In this document: positions 19,011 to 27,211 of the stretch, piece after piece
Position numbering within the stretch: the first letter of the stretch is position 1
How the letters are laid out: the number at the start of each line of letters is the position of its first letter
Program-made: the position numbers and the translations under genes
NCBI RefSeq assembly: GCF_000337835.1
Contig: NZ_AOLM01000021.1
Coordinates: 23,301-87,300 of the forward strand
Length of the DNA: 64,000 bases
Source of the DNA: Haloferax sulfurifontis ATCC BAA-897
Lineage (GTDB): Archaea > Halobacteriota > Halobacteria > Halobacteriales > Haloferacaceae
Direction of reading: 5' to 3'
The notes under the pieces: generated by a model
What the model was told of the DNA's origin: nothing
The model's database searches: none
What the model saw: only the letters and a program-made list of their open reading frames with translations

Positions 19011-19023
19011 CCGAAAATTTGGA

Positions 19024-19096
19024 CGGACCCGACGGGATTTGAACCCGCGACATCTTGGTCCGGAACCAAGCACTCTGTCCACTGAGCTACGGGCCC
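19024..19096 (-). tRNA. tRNA-Arg (anticodon CCG)
   Basis: The reverse strand folds as a full cloverleaf of 73 bases. The acceptor GGGCCCG pairs with CGGGTCC (one G-U pair), with discriminator G. The anticodon stem CTTGG/CCAAG encloses a loop TTCCGGA, so the anticodon is CCG, reading CGG arginine codons. The T arm contains GGTTCAAATCC. No intron and no encoded CCA are seen. tRNA-Arg genes are common integration sites in archaea, and the accessory cassette begins on its 3' side. I saw no second copy of the tRNA 3' end in the window. Confidence 0.96.
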
Positions 19097-19123
19097 TCAG
19101 CGGGCAGAGCTACACGGCACCGA

Positions 19124-19132
19124 CGTAAAACC
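19124..19132 (-). promoter_or_regulatory. Putative TATA element of tRNA-Arg
   Basis: On the minus strand GGTTTTACG is centred about 32 bases before the mature tRNA 5' end, a normal distance for an archaeal TATA box with a short leader. Confidence 0.4.
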
Positions 19133-19158
19133 GTTGTGGAACCCGCGCCGGCGGCCGA

Positions 19159-20625
19159 TTACGTTCCGGTCGCGTCGGCGTCGACGACGCTGTGTTTCCA
19201 CGTTCCGCGGGTGAACCACGCCGTGGCCGCAATCGCACCGAGAATCTGCCCGACGGCCATCCCGAGCCAGATGCCCGTCTCGGCGAAGCCGAACTGGAAC
19301 GAAAGCAGGTAGACGATGGGAACCCGGCCTAACCAGAGCGCGAAAAGCGAGAAGCCGAGGGCGGTCTTCGTGTTCCCCGCGCCGCGGTACGCGCCGAGGA
19401 CGACCTGGAGAACGCCGATGAAGCCGAACTCGAACGCGCGGATGCGGATGTACTCGACGCCGAGGTCGATAGTTTGGGCGGCCGAGGCCGTCCCGGTCTG
19501 GAGGAAGAACGCGACGACGGGTTCGGCGAAGACGTACGCGAGGACGCCGGTGACGAGCATGACGCTCGCGCCGACTTTGGCGGCGAGCCAGACGGCGCTC
19601 TCGGCGCGGTCGGGTTTCTTCGCGCCGAGGTTCTGGCCGACGATGGTGTTCGTCGCCCGACCGAGGCCGAGCGCCGGAAGGAACACGAGCGACGTGAGGC
19701 GGTTGCCGAGGCCGAACGCGGCGACGACTTCGGGGGTGAACGTGACGACCATCGCGGTGAGGGTGATGAAGCCGAGGGCGGTGGCGGACTGCTCGATGGC
19801 GCTCGGGACGCCGATATCGACGATTTGCTTGATGTACTCGAACTGCGGGCGGAAGTCGGCGAGTTGCACGTCGGGGCCGGCGCTCGTCCCGAAGATGACG
19901 TAGATGCCGATGACGGTGGCGACGGCGCGCGAGAGGACCGTCGCGTACGCCGCGCCGGCGACTTGGAAGCCGTCGAAGCCCGTGGCGGCGAACAGGCTGG
20001 CCTGCAGGCCCTCCATCCCGAGCATCGAAAACAGCGGGTTGGCGTCGAAGCCGAAGATGAACACGGGGTCGATGACGACGTTGATGAGGACGCTGATGAA
20101 CATCACGACCATCGGGGCGCGGGTGTTGCCGTAGCCGCGCATGAGCGCGGAGAAGACGAAGAAGCCGAAGAGGAACGGCAGGCCGAGGAAGAACACGCGC
20201 ATGTAGTCGCCGGCGAGGGGGATGACCTGCCCGGCGGTCGCCTCCGAACTCGGGAGGACGGCGAGCATCGCGTCGGTGGCGAAAAAGCCGATGACGCCGA
20301 CGACGACGGCGATAACGGTGATGAAGGTGAGCGTCTGTCCGGCGACGGTCCCGGCGGAGCCCTCGCTTTTCGCGCCGGTGTACTGGGCGACGAGCGTGCT
20401 CCCCGCGACGGTGAAGCCGCCGCCGACGGAGATGAGCAGGAAGATGAGCGGAAACGCGAGGCTGATGGCGGCGACGGCGTCGGTCGAGAGCCGACCGAGC
20501 CAGACGGTGTCGGCGAGGTTGTACGCCACCTGGAGGAGTTCGGTGACGATAATCGGCCACGCCAGTTCGAACATCGGGCGTTTGAGGTCGCCCTCGGTGA
20601 GGGAACCGCCTTCGGGGAGGGACAC
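19159..20625 (-). CDS. MATE family efflux transporter
   Basis: A 488-residue multidrug and toxic compound extrusion antiporter with twelve predicted membrane segments in two similar halves. Family marks include WPIIVTELLQVAYNLADTVWLGRL in the first helix, the ARG-like MRGYGNTRAPM after helix 5, and the mirrored AYRGAGNTKTAL in the second half. It starts with GTG at 20625. An ATG alternative that keeps the first helix is not obvious. It is monocistronic and ends 63 bases from the tRNA gene. It exports cationic compounds or metabolites in exchange for sodium or protons in this family. The substrate is unknown. Confidence 0.93.
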   Translation of the reverse strand: MSLPEGGSLTEGDLKRPMFELAWPIIVTELLQVAYNLADTVWLGRLSTDAVAAISLAFPLIFLLISVGGGFTVAGSTLVAQYTGAKSEGSAGTVAGQTLTFITVIAVVVGVIGFFATDAMLAVLPSSEATAGQVIPLAGDYMRVFFLGLPFLFGFFVFSALMRGYGNTRAPMVVMFISVLINVVIDPVFIFGFDANPLFSMLGMEGLQASLFAATGFDGFQVAGAAYATVLSRAVATVIGIYVIFGTSAGPDVQLADFRPQFEYIKQIVDIGVPSAIEQSATALGFITLTAMVVTFTPEVVAAFGLGNRLTSLVFLPALGLGRATNTIVGQNLGAKKPDRAESAVWLAAKVGASVMLVTGVLAYVFAEPVVAFFLQTGTASAAQTIDLGVEYIRIRAFEFGFIGVLQVVLGAYRGAGNTKTALGFSLFALWLGRVPIVYLLSFQFGFAETGIWLGMAVGQILGAIAATAWFTRGTWKHSVVDADATGT

Positions 20626-20813
20626 TGAACAGGTGAGACTCGCGGAGACCGTTTGAAACCGTCGATTAGCGTCTTCGAACGTGGGTGCGTCCCGGCACCG
20701 AACGAGCGCGACTGGTCGAGTCGCGACGGGGCGGCCGTCCGCACGAGCGGCGACCGCGGCTCACCGGAGCGGGTGGCGTCGCGAGAAACGGTGGGTGGTT
20801 GCAGTTCGTCGCG

Positions 20814-21395
20814 TTACGGCGCTTCGCCGGTCTCGATGGCGAAGTCGGCCTTCGGGTAGGCGACGCAGGTGAGCGTGTAGCCGTTGTCCATCTCCTCGTC
20901 GGAGAGCGTCTCCTGGGTGTAGTGCGTGATGTACTCTTCGGCCGGGCCGTTGGTAATCTTCGCGGCACAGGAGACGCACGAGCCCTGCCGGCAGGCGTAC
21001 GGGAGGTCCATCCCGGCGTCTTCGCCCTGGTCGAGCACCGTCTCGTTGCTCGCCAGTTCGATGGTCTCGCCCTGCTTGACGAACTCGACTTCGAAGTACT
21101 CGACTTCGTCTTCGGGCATGTCGGCGGGGCTTGGTTCTTCCTCCGCTTCCTCGCCTTCGAGTTCGGCGCCCTCTTCGCCGGCTCCGACCGCGGCGACGCC
21201 GCCGCCGCCCCCGATAGAACGGTTCATCGGCTCGGGGAAGTCGGTCTCTGCGACGGTCGCCGCGCGGCGTTCGAGGACCTCCTGTGTGATGTCGGCGGTC
21301 GGCTCCCAGCCGGTGCCCTTCGAGTAGTGCAGGGCGACGACGAGGAGTACCAGGACCAAACCGGCCCCGACACCCACCAGACTGATGACTGCCAT
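20814..21395 (-). CDS. Membrane-anchored plant-type 2Fe-2S ferredoxin
   Basis: A 193-residue protein. Residues 4-24 form a single hydrophobic anchor, followed by a flexible Gly/Glu-rich linker (about 60-95) and a plant/halobacterial-type ferredoxin domain. The cluster ligands are C135, C140, C143 (CRQGSCVSC) and C177. It resembles the soluble haloarchaeal ferredoxin domain, but the anchor suggests electron delivery at the membrane. I chose the ATG at 21395 because upstream in-frame sequence is Arg/Pro-rich and has no halophilic bias. Its partner enzyme is not evident from the neighbours. Confidence 0.9.
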   Translation of the reverse strand: MAVISLVGVGAGLVLVLLVVALHYSKGTGWEPTADITQEVLERRAATVAETDFPEPMNRSIGGGGGVAAVGAGEEGAELEGEEAEEEPSPADMPEDEVEYFEVEFVKQGETIELASNETVLDQGEDAGMDLPYACRQGSCVSCAAKITNGPAEEYITHYTQETLSDEEMDNGYTLTCVAYPKADFAIETGEAP

Positions 21396-21562
21396 ACCGG
21401 CGGATATGGAGGGAGGGGTTAAGGAAATTGTGATTGTGGCGGCACCCGCGGGCGGTCGATTTCGCCCCCGAAACGCGGGTCTCGCGGAGGTTCCCACAGT
21501 ATCGAGGGCGCGCACGTCGTCCGCCGCGGCCGACCCGAAGGCGGTTCGGCGGGGACAACCGC

Positions 21563-21610
21563 GTCAGTTCACGACCGCAGAAGCGGGTCAGTTCACGGCC
21601 GTAGCAGGCC
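21563..21610. repeat. Two imperfect 24-bp tandem copies
   Basis: GTCAGTTCACG occurs at the head of both 24-bp units, with a few changes in the rest. A partial third copy follows to about 21628 at the end of the dehydrogenase gene. The rest of the 21396-21624 gap holds no gene that I can support. Confidence 0.45.
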
Positions 21611-21624
21611 GGTTCGCGACCGCG

Positions 21625-22524
21625 TCAGTCGTCCTTCCGAGCGACCTCGTGGCGGCCGAAGCCGTACCGGAGCCGGTTGGCGAGGCGACGGGAGAACCGG
21701 TCGTCGGCGCGGGAGCCGAACCGCTCGGCGAGCGACTGGTAGATGAGCGGGACCGGGACCTCCTGTTCGAGCGCCTCCTGGACCGTCCACGTGCCCGTCG
21801 AGCCGCCCGCGACGTGGTCGTCCACGTCGCCGAGGTCGCTTCCCTCCTCGCGGAACGCCTCCTCGCAGAGTTCGAGAAGCCACGAGCGGATGACCGCGCC
21901 GTTGTTCCACGTCTTGGCGACCGATTCGAGGTCGAGGTCGTAGCGGCCCTCGGCGAGCAGTTCGAAGCCCTCGCCGTACGCCTGCATCAGCGCGTACTCG
22001 ACGCCGTTGTGGACCATCTTCACGTAGTGGCCGGAGCCGGAGTCGCCCATGTGGCCGTGGCCGTCCGGGCCGGTCGCCACGGCGTCGAAGACGGGGGTCA
22101 GTTCGTCGTAGGCCCACTGCGGGCCGCCGACCATGAGCGAGAAGCCGAGGTCGGCACCGGCGGGGCCGCCGGAGGTCCCGCAGTCGAGGTAGGCCGCCGA
22201 GCACGCCTCGGCGCGCCGCACGGACTCCTCGAAGTGGGAGTTGCCGCCGTCGACGACCACGTCGTCGCCGTCGAGGTGCGGGTCGAGGTCGTCGAGCGTC
22301 GCGTCCACCGCGTCGCCCGCGGGAACCATGAGCCAGATTCGCTTGTCGTCGCCGAGTCGGTCGGCGAGGTCGGCGACGCTGTCCGCGGGTTCGGCACCCG
22401 CGTCGGCGGCCGCCGCGACGGCTTCCGCCGAGAGGTCGAAGGCCACGACCTCGTGCCCGGCATCGAGCACTCGGTCGACTACGATGCGCCCCATCCGGCC
22501 GAGGCCGATGACGCCTAGTTGCAT
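21625..22524 (-). CDS. gndA: 6-phosphogluconate dehydrogenase (decarboxylating)
   Basis: A 299-residue enzyme of the short Gnd type that converts 6-phosphogluconate to ribulose 5-phosphate in the oxidative pentose phosphate route. The Rossmann motif is GLGRMG at residues 7-12. The substrate loop DGGNSHFEES and CGTSGGPAGA are conserved, and the catalytic lysine lies in YVKMVHNGVEY. The length is that of the NAD-preferring archaeal/Gram-positive form, not the 470-residue E. coli form. It is separated from the ATP-grasp gene by about 90 bp, same strand. Haloferax uses this enzyme to make pentoses (known for the genus). Confidence 0.93.
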   Translation of the reverse strand: MQLGVIGLGRMGRIVVDRVLDAGHEVVAFDLSAEAVAAAADAGAEPADSVADLADRLGDDKRIWLMVPAGDAVDATLDDLDPHLDGDDVVVDGGNSHFEESVRRAEACSAAYLDCGTSGGPAGADLGFSLMVGGPQWAYDELTPVFDAVATGPDGHGHMGDSGSGHYVKMVHNGVEYALMQAYGEGFELLAEGRYDLDLESVAKTWNNGAVIRSWLLELCEEAFREEGSDLGDVDDHVAGGSTGTWTVQEALEQEVPVPLIYQSLAERFGSRADDRFSRRLANRLRYGFGRHEVARKDD

Positions 22525-22617
22525 GCGTCGGCATCGTCCGCGGGGGGTGGTAGTGGTTGTGGTTTGGCGCGTGCGCGGCCGTCCGCCGAGGCGGCACTCC
22601 TAGAGCCGCCCCCGCGT

Positions 22618-23490
22618 TCAGAGCCGTGCCAAGAGCGCCTCGGCCAACCGGTCGCCGGCGTCGTCGTCGGTTCGGAAGAACAGTTCCGGCTCGATGAGTT
22701 CGACTTCGAGGAGGTAGAAGTCGTCGCCGCGCTCCACGCCGTCGACGCGGGCGTACAGCGGCGGGTCGCCGCCGAGGTGGGCCGAGACGGCGTCGACGAC
22801 GCGCCGAGCGTTGTCGAGGAGCGTCTCGCTCGGCACCTCGACGTGGACGCTCCCCCCGTGTTTCTCTTGGACGCGGTAGTCGCCGGGTTCGGGTCGCTTG
22901 ACGACCGCATGGCTGAACTCGTCGCCGAAGAAGACGAGCGACCACTCGCCGTCTTCGATGTCCGGCGCGAACTCCTGAACCAGCACGTCTTTCTCCGCCA
23001 CGAGGTCGTCCACCCACGGCTGGGCGGCGGCGGCCTCCGCGCGACTCAGCTGTCTCGTCTCGAACGCGCCCGCGCTCACGGCGGGCTTGACGACGAGTTC
23101 GTCCCAGCCCCGCCTCTCGAAGACGGCTTCGAGGGACACGTCGTCGCCGCGTTCGACGTACTCGGTCGGAAGGGTCGAGACGCCGGCGTCGGCGAGGTCA
23201 CGCAGGTAGAACTTGTGGCTGTTCCAGTCGAGCGTCGCCGTCGGGTTCCACACCGCGCAGTCGGCGTCGGACAGTCGGTCGACCCACGCGGCATACGCCG
23301 CCGGACGCCGGTAGTAGTCCCAAATCGACCGGACGACCACGGCGTCAAATCCGTCCCAGTCGACCGACTCGTCGGACCAGACGACCGGTTCCGCGGTCAC
23401 GCCGCGCTCCCGGAGCGCCGCGAGAAACGAGGCGTCGTCATCGACGAGTCCGGGGAGGTCCGCGGCGGTGGCGAGTGCGATGGAAGTCAC
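22618..23490 (-). CDS. ATP-grasp domain (RimK-like) protein
   Basis: A 290-residue protein with an ATP-grasp layout. There is an N-terminal domain with DAVVVRSIWDYYRRP, a central lysine strand (DELVVKPAVSAGAF), a QEFAPDIEDGEWSLVFFGDEF block, and a C-terminal metal-binding segment YARVDGVERGDDFYLLEVELIEPEL. This resembles glutathione-synthetase/RimK-type ligases that join a carboxylate to an amine using ATP. GTG at 23490 is the likely start, as no in-frame ATG precedes a clearly coding region. The substrates are unknown. Amino-acid ligation or a small-thiol pathway are possibilities. Confidence 0.82.
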   Translation of the reverse strand: MTSIALATAADLPGLVDDDASFLAALRERGVTAEPVVWSDESVDWDGFDAVVVRSIWDYYRRPAAYAAWVDRLSDADCAVWNPTATLDWNSHKFYLRDLADAGVSTLPTEYVERGDDVSLEAVFERRGWDELVVKPAVSAGAFETRQLSRAEAAAAQPWVDDLVAEKDVLVQEFAPDIEDGEWSLVFFGDEFSHAVVKRPEPGDYRVQEKHGGSVHVEVPSETLLDNARRVVDAVSAHLGGDPPLYARVDGVERGDDFYLLEVELIEPELFFRTDDDAGDRLAEALLARL

Positions 23491-23602
23491 GGCGGTGGAT
23501 GATAGACATCGGGCGATAAGGGTTCTGTAACGCTCGGAGCGTCCGCCGCGACCCTCCGCGTTGCGGCCGCGGTCGGTCGGCCTCGCGCCCGCAGACGCCG
23601 AC

Positions 23603-23610
23603 GTTTTTAC
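23603..23610 (+). promoter_or_regulatory. TATA element of the M29 aminopeptidase gene
   Basis: GTTTTTAC centred about 25 bases before the ATG at 23632 fits a leaderless haloarchaeal promoter. No ribosome-binding site precedes the ATG. Confidence 0.5.
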
Positions 23611-23631
23611 CGCCCCGCGCGACGGTCGCGT

Positions 23632-24726
23632 ATGGACGAACGCATCCACGAGCACGCCGCGGTGCTCGTCGACTGGAGCGCGCGAATCGAGGCCGGCGAC
23701 GACGTGGTCGTCTCCGTCGGCGAGGGGGCCCACGACCTCGCGGTCGCCGTCGCCGACGCCCTCGGCGAGCGCGGCGCGAACGTCGTCACGACGTACGCCT
23801 CCGAGGAGGTCCAGCGGGCGTACCTCCGCGCGCACGACGGCGACTTCGAGCTTCCCGAACACGAACTCGCCCTCTACGAGGCCGCCGACTCGGTGCTCTT
23901 CCTCGGCGGCACCCGCAACACGGCGGCGACCGCCGACGTGCCGACCGCGACGCGGCAGGCCTACGGCCGCGCCACGAGCGAGGTCAAAGAGGCGCGCATG
24001 GACACCGACTGGGTGTCGACGGTCCACCCGACCCGCGCGGCGGCCCAGCAGGCCGGCATGTCGTTCGAGGAGTACGCCGACTTCGTCTACGACGCGATTC
24101 TCCGCGACTGGTCGGAACTCGCCGAGGAGATGGCGAACATGAAAGACGTGCTCGACGCCGGCTCCGAGGTCCGCATCGTCAAGGCGGACACCGACCTCAC
24201 GATGTCCATCGAGGGCCGGACCGCCGTCAACTCCGCGGCCTCGGTCGCCTACGACTCCCACAACCTCCCGTCGGGCGAGGTGTTCACCGCGCCCGTCGAA
24301 GACGCCGTCGAGGGCGAGGTGTTCTTCGACGTGCCGATGACGCTGGAGGGCCAGCGCGTCGAGAACGTCCGCCTGACGTTCGAGGGCGGCGAAGTCGTCG
24401 ACTTCTCCGCGGGCGCGGGCGAGGACGCGCTCGCCGGCATCCTCGACACCGACGAGGGCGCGCGCCGACTCGGCGAACTGGGAATCGGCATGAACCGCGG
24501 CATCGACCGCTTCACCGACAGCATCCTCTTCGACGAGAAGATGGGCGACACCGTCCACCTCGCGGTCGGCCGGGCCTACGGCGCGTGCCTCCCGGAGGGC
24601 GAAGACGGGAACCAATCTGCGGTCCACACGGACATGATAACCGACATGAGCGAGGACTCCCGCATCGAGGTCGACGGCGAGGTCGTCCAGCGGAACGGCA
24701 CGTTCCGGTGGGAAGACGGGTTCTGA
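23632..24726 (+). CDS. Aminopeptidase, M29 family
   Basis: A 364-residue thermophilic-type (M29) metalloaminopeptidase, the expected full length. The C-terminal catalytic domain carries SGEVFTAPVED (glutamate ligand), then NRGIDRFTDSILFDEKMGDTVHLAVGRAY, and NQSAVHTDMITDM, which supply the Glu/His/Asp ligands for two metals and the conserved tyrosine. It removes N-terminal residues from peptides in the cytoplasm. A shorter relative (5673) is part of the transporter operon. This one has its own leaderless promoter and looks like the housekeeping copy. It is divergent from the ATP-grasp gene. Confidence 0.92.
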   Translation: MDERIHEHAAVLVDWSARIEAGDDVVVSVGEGAHDLAVAVADALGERGANVVTTYASEEVQRAYLRAHDGDFELPEHELALYEAADSVLFLGGTRNTAATADVPTATRQAYGRATSEVKEARMDTDWVSTVHPTRAAAQQAGMSFEEYADFVYDAILRDWSELAEEMANMKDVLDAGSEVRIVKADTDLTMSIEGRTAVNSAASVAYDSHNLPSGEVFTAPVEDAVEGEVFFDVPMTLEGQRVENVRLTFEGGEVVDFSAGAGEDALAGILDTDEGARRLGELGIGMNRGIDRFTDSILFDEKMGDTVHLAVGRAYGACLPEGEDGNQSAVHTDMITDMSEDSRIEVDGEVVQRNGTFRWEDGF

Positions 24727-24842
24727 GCCCTCTCTGAGGCGTTTTCTGACGCAGACCGCGGTGGGCGGTTGAGACGATTAAGATACCATGACATGTGGTA
24801 ACTCTACGCTTACTAAAACCGCGTGGTGACGTAGCTCCGGCT

Positions 24843-25355
24843 ATGGCACGATTCGTCCGAACGAGGCGACGGTTCCTCGAACTGGCAGGCAGTGGTGCGG
24901 TGGTGGGAATCGCCGGCTGTCTCGGTGGGGGCGGCGGCCAGCAGGAAACGGAGACGGAAGCGACGACCGAAGCGGCCGACGACGACCACGACGAGGAGCG
25001 TCCGGAGGGCGTCTCCGCCGAGGAGTTCGTACGCGGCCCGGTCCCCGAACCGTACCGGACCGCGCTCTCGCAGGCGAACGAGCGACGGGACCCAGACGAC
25101 CTGTTCACGAAGGAGGCGGTCAAGTTCCAAGAGGCGGACGACGCCGTCGAGGCGGGACTCACGGAGGCGGGGCGGAACTGCGGCAACTGCGCGGAGTACA
25201 TCCCCGACAAGAACGGCGACGGCTTCGGTGCCTGCGCCAAGGTCGAGGGCTACATCGGCCCCGAAGACTGGTGTTCGCTCTGGGAGTCTATCGAGGAGGC
25301 CGAGGCCGAAGCCGAAGAAGGCGAGGACGGAGGCGAGACCGCGTCCGTCGTCTGA
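24843..25355 (+). CDS. HiPIP-like iron-sulfur Tat lipoprotein
   Basis: A 170-residue exported protein. The N-terminus has a twin-arginine signal (RTRRRFLELAG) and a lipobox ending at Cys26 (GIAGC). An acidic linker follows. The C-terminal domain has four cysteines at 113, 116, 131 and 144, spaced C-x2-C-x14-C-x12-C, which is the high-potential iron-sulfur protein pattern for a 4Fe-4S cluster. Folding before export by Tat fits a cofactor protein. It would be an electron carrier tethered outside the cell membrane. The redox partner is not evident in the neighbourhood. A 17-bp imperfect palindrome lies upstream (24784-24800). Confidence 0.85.
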   Translation: MARFVRTRRRFLELAGSGAVVGIAGCLGGGGGQQETETEATTEAADDDHDEERPEGVSAEEFVRGPVPEPYRTALSQANERRDPDDLFTKEAVKFQEADDAVEAGLTEAGRNCGNCAEYIPDKNGDGFGACAKVEGYIGPEDWCSLWESIEEAEAEAEEGEDGGETASVV

Positions 25356-25358
25356 GGT

Positions 25359-25661
25359 TCACTCCTGAGCCACGCCGATGTTCTTCAGCGACCCGCCGCA
25401 CCGCGGACAGACCTGTTCGTAGACGCCGTGGCCCGAGCGGTAGCCGCACGCGGCACACTCGTACCGCGCGCGCTCGACGAGCGTCGTCGGTTCGGCCTCG
25501 ACGAGCGTCTCCGTCCGGCGTTCGACCAGCGCCTCGGTCCGGCGCTCGACCAACTCCGCCGGGGGTCGTTCGACGAGGTCCGTCGGCTCGGGGCCGACCA
25601 GCGCCCGTGATTTGGCTTTGACGAGGTCTACAGGCCCGCGAGTGTCGATATCCTTGCTCAT
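25359..25661 (-). CDS. Zinc-ribbon (rubrerythrin-like) protein with seven octapeptide repeats
   Basis: A 100-residue protein in two parts. Residues 12-67 are seven repeats with an exact eight-residue period, each centred on a Leu-Val pair (13-14, 21-22, 29-30, 37-38, 45-46, 53-54, 61-62), mostly LVER or LVEA followed by charged residues and Pro/Thr. Residues 68-100 are a zinc ribbon (C69-x2-C72, C85-x2-C88) of the rubrerythrin-like type that is common as a stand-alone small protein in haloarchaea. The repeat block has a matching 24-bp DNA period, so it grew by tandem duplication. The function is unknown. It may be a protein-binding spacer. Confidence 0.85.
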   Translation of the reverse strand: MSKDIDTRGPVDLVKAKSRALVGPEPTDLVERPPAELVERRTEALVERRTETLVEAEPTTLVERARYECAACGYRSGHGVYEQVCPRCGGSLKNIGVAQE

Positions 25662-25785
25662 GTCACTGTGTACGCTGTGTCAGATGTTAACTCTTACCGG
25701 CACGCTCCGTTCTCCCTGACGACGCCGAATTCGGCCGTTTCGCCCCGATTCGGTGGGTTCGGTCCCGAGACGCGCTTTCGACGTA

Positions 25786-25793
25786 CTTTTTAT
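25786..25793 (+). promoter_or_regulatory. TATA element of rps6e
   Basis: CTTTTTAT is centred 26 bases before the ATG at 25816, the classical leaderless arrangement. There is no Shine-Dalgarno-like sequence. Confidence 0.6.
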
Positions 25794-25815
25794 CCGCGAC
25801 CGTTTTCATCCGCGC

Positions 25816-26217
25816 ATGGCAGAATTCATGGTCGTCGTCGCCGACCCCGACTCCGGTGCGACCTACCAAGTCGACGTCGAAGGACAGGACGCAAACCGAT
25901 TCCTCGGCCGCGACCTCGGTGACGAGGTCGACGGCGCGGCCGTCGGTCTCGACGGCTTCACGCTCGAACTGACGGGCGGTTCGGACAAGGCCGGCCGACC
26001 GATGCACCCCAACGTCCCCGGCGGCGCGCTCAAGGAAATCCTCGCCGAAGACGGCATCGGCTACAAGCCGTCCCGCGACGGCGAGCGCAAGCGCGTCACC
26101 GTCCGCGGCCGCGAGGTCTCCGGCGAGACCGTCCAGATCAACGCGAAGGTCGTCGCCGGCGAGGGCGACGTCGCCGCCGCCTTCGGCGAGGGCGACGACG
26201 AAGAAGCGGACGAATAA
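25816..26217 (+). CDS. rps6e: 30S ribosomal protein S6e
   Basis: A 133-residue archaeal/eukaryal-type small-subunit protein S6e. The sequence has the family's core: [26 protein letters not shown], then GRDLGDEV, and the conserved [17 protein letters not shown] segment, then [19 protein letters not shown]. The C-terminal phosphorylatable tail of eukaryotic S6 is missing, as in other archaea. The acidic tail (GDDEEADE) is a halophilic feature. It is an independent gene with a leaderless promoter. The next gene follows after 24 bases and may be co-transcribed. Confidence 0.96.
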   Translation: MAEFMVVVADPDSGATYQVDVEGQDANRFLGRDLGDEVDGAAVGLDGFTLELTGGSDKAGRPMHPNVPGGALKEILAEDGIGYKPSRDGERKRVTVRGREVSGETVQINAKVVAGEGDVAAAFGEGDDEEADE

Positions 26218-26241
26218 CGCCGTCTCACTCCTCTCTTCCCC

Positions 26242-26679
26242 GTGCCAGAGCAACTGCCCTCCGACCATCCGTCGGTCCAGACGTTCCGCGCGAACATCGC
26301 CCGCAGTGGCGGCACCCGCCGTCCCTGCCTGCGCGTCCCCGACGACGTGCTCGCCGCCGACGGCGATTTCGTCCGCCTCCATCTCGGCGGCACCGCCTAT
26401 CACGCCCGCCTCTCGGCCGACGCCTCGGGGCTCGTGATTCGCGGCGCGTACGACAACAAGCGCCTCGCCCGCACCCCGAACGGCGGCGAGAACCGCCTCG
26501 TCGAGTGGTGCCGCGAACACGACCGGGCCGATGGCGACGCCGTCGAACTCGATGAACTGGACGACGGCTACCAGTACGGCCTCCGGGTTCCCGGGGTCCG
26601 ACAGGTGTACCGCATCACCGAGCGCCCGAACGACTCGCTTTCGAGCATCGCCGAGCAGTTCGGCCTGTCCGACGAGTGA
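26242..26679 (+). CDS. Conserved haloarchaeal protein (DUF7112-like)
   Basis: A 145-residue protein that I associate with a haloarchaeal-only family (DUF7112). No enzymatic motif is seen. The start is GTG at 26242, 24 bases after the S6e stop, suggesting a shared transcript. The sequence has a beta-rich middle (LHLGGTAYHARLSADASGLVIRGAYDNKRLAR), which resembles small beta-barrel RNA- or protein-binding folds, and an acidic C-terminus. Linkage to S6e hints at a translation-related role but does not prove it. Confidence 0.75.
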   Translation: MPEQLPSDHPSVQTFRANIARSGGTRRPCLRVPDDVLAADGDFVRLHLGGTAYHARLSADASGLVIRGAYDNKRLARTPNGGENRLVEWCREHDRADGDAVELDELDDGYQYGLRVPGVRQVYRITERPNDSLSSIAEQFGLSDE

Positions 26680-26733
26680 CCGGTCGGGCTCCGAGACACG
26701 CCGCTTTTACGCGCCGACCGCACTAGGCGGGGT

Positions 26734-27162
26734 ATGAGCAAGGTAACGGAGTACCTCGCAGGCGAGCGTCTCGACGACGTGGCGCTCTATCTCACCCACG
26801 AGTACCTCGACAGCCAGGGCAAACTCCCGAACATGGGCGTCGAAGTCGAAAACGGCTACGTGCTCGTCGTCCCCGGCGACGACGGCCGACGGGCCTTCGC
26901 GGCCGGAACCGGCATGGACGCCATGGAGTTCGCCCAGACCGCCATGGGCAACGACGGCGACATCGACGACGACCTCAGCGGCGGCACCTGCCCCGAGGCG
27001 GCCGCCGAGGAGAACCACGAGGTGAAGTTCATCTTCTCGTTCGCCGAGGCGCAAAACGAGGAGGTCGGCGGCATCTACGAGGAGGGCGACGTGGTCCACG
27101 CCTACGCCAAATGTACCTGCGGCACGACGTACTCCGACCGCTGGGTCGTCGACGACGCGTAA
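26734..27162 (+). CDS. DUF5807 family protein
   Basis: A 142-residue haloarchaeal protein of the DUF5807 family. An N-terminal helix-rich section (LDDVALYLTHEYLD) is followed by a central acidic region, and the end has a small cysteine pair (KCTCGTTYSDRW). No function is known to me. A TATA-like GCTTTTAC about 28 bases before the ATG suggests its own leaderless promoter. It is convergent with the DHH gene after a 49-bp gap. Confidence 0.8.
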   Translation: MSKVTEYLAGERLDDVALYLTHEYLDSQGKLPNMGVEVENGYVLVVPGDDGRRAFAAGTGMDAMEFAQTAMGNDGDIDDDLSGGTCPEAAAEENHEVKFIFSFAEAQNEEVGGIYEEGDVVHAYAKCTCGTTYSDRWVVDDA

Positions 27163-27211
27163 CCGCCCGATTCGGGTTCGAAGCTAGTTTTCGGGGGGGT
27201 CGACGCGAACG

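Noticed and set aside
24784..24800. TACCA/TGGTA imperfect palindrome before the HiPIP-like gene
   Set aside because: Only five-base arms with a seven-base centre. It is too weak to claim as an operator without further copies.
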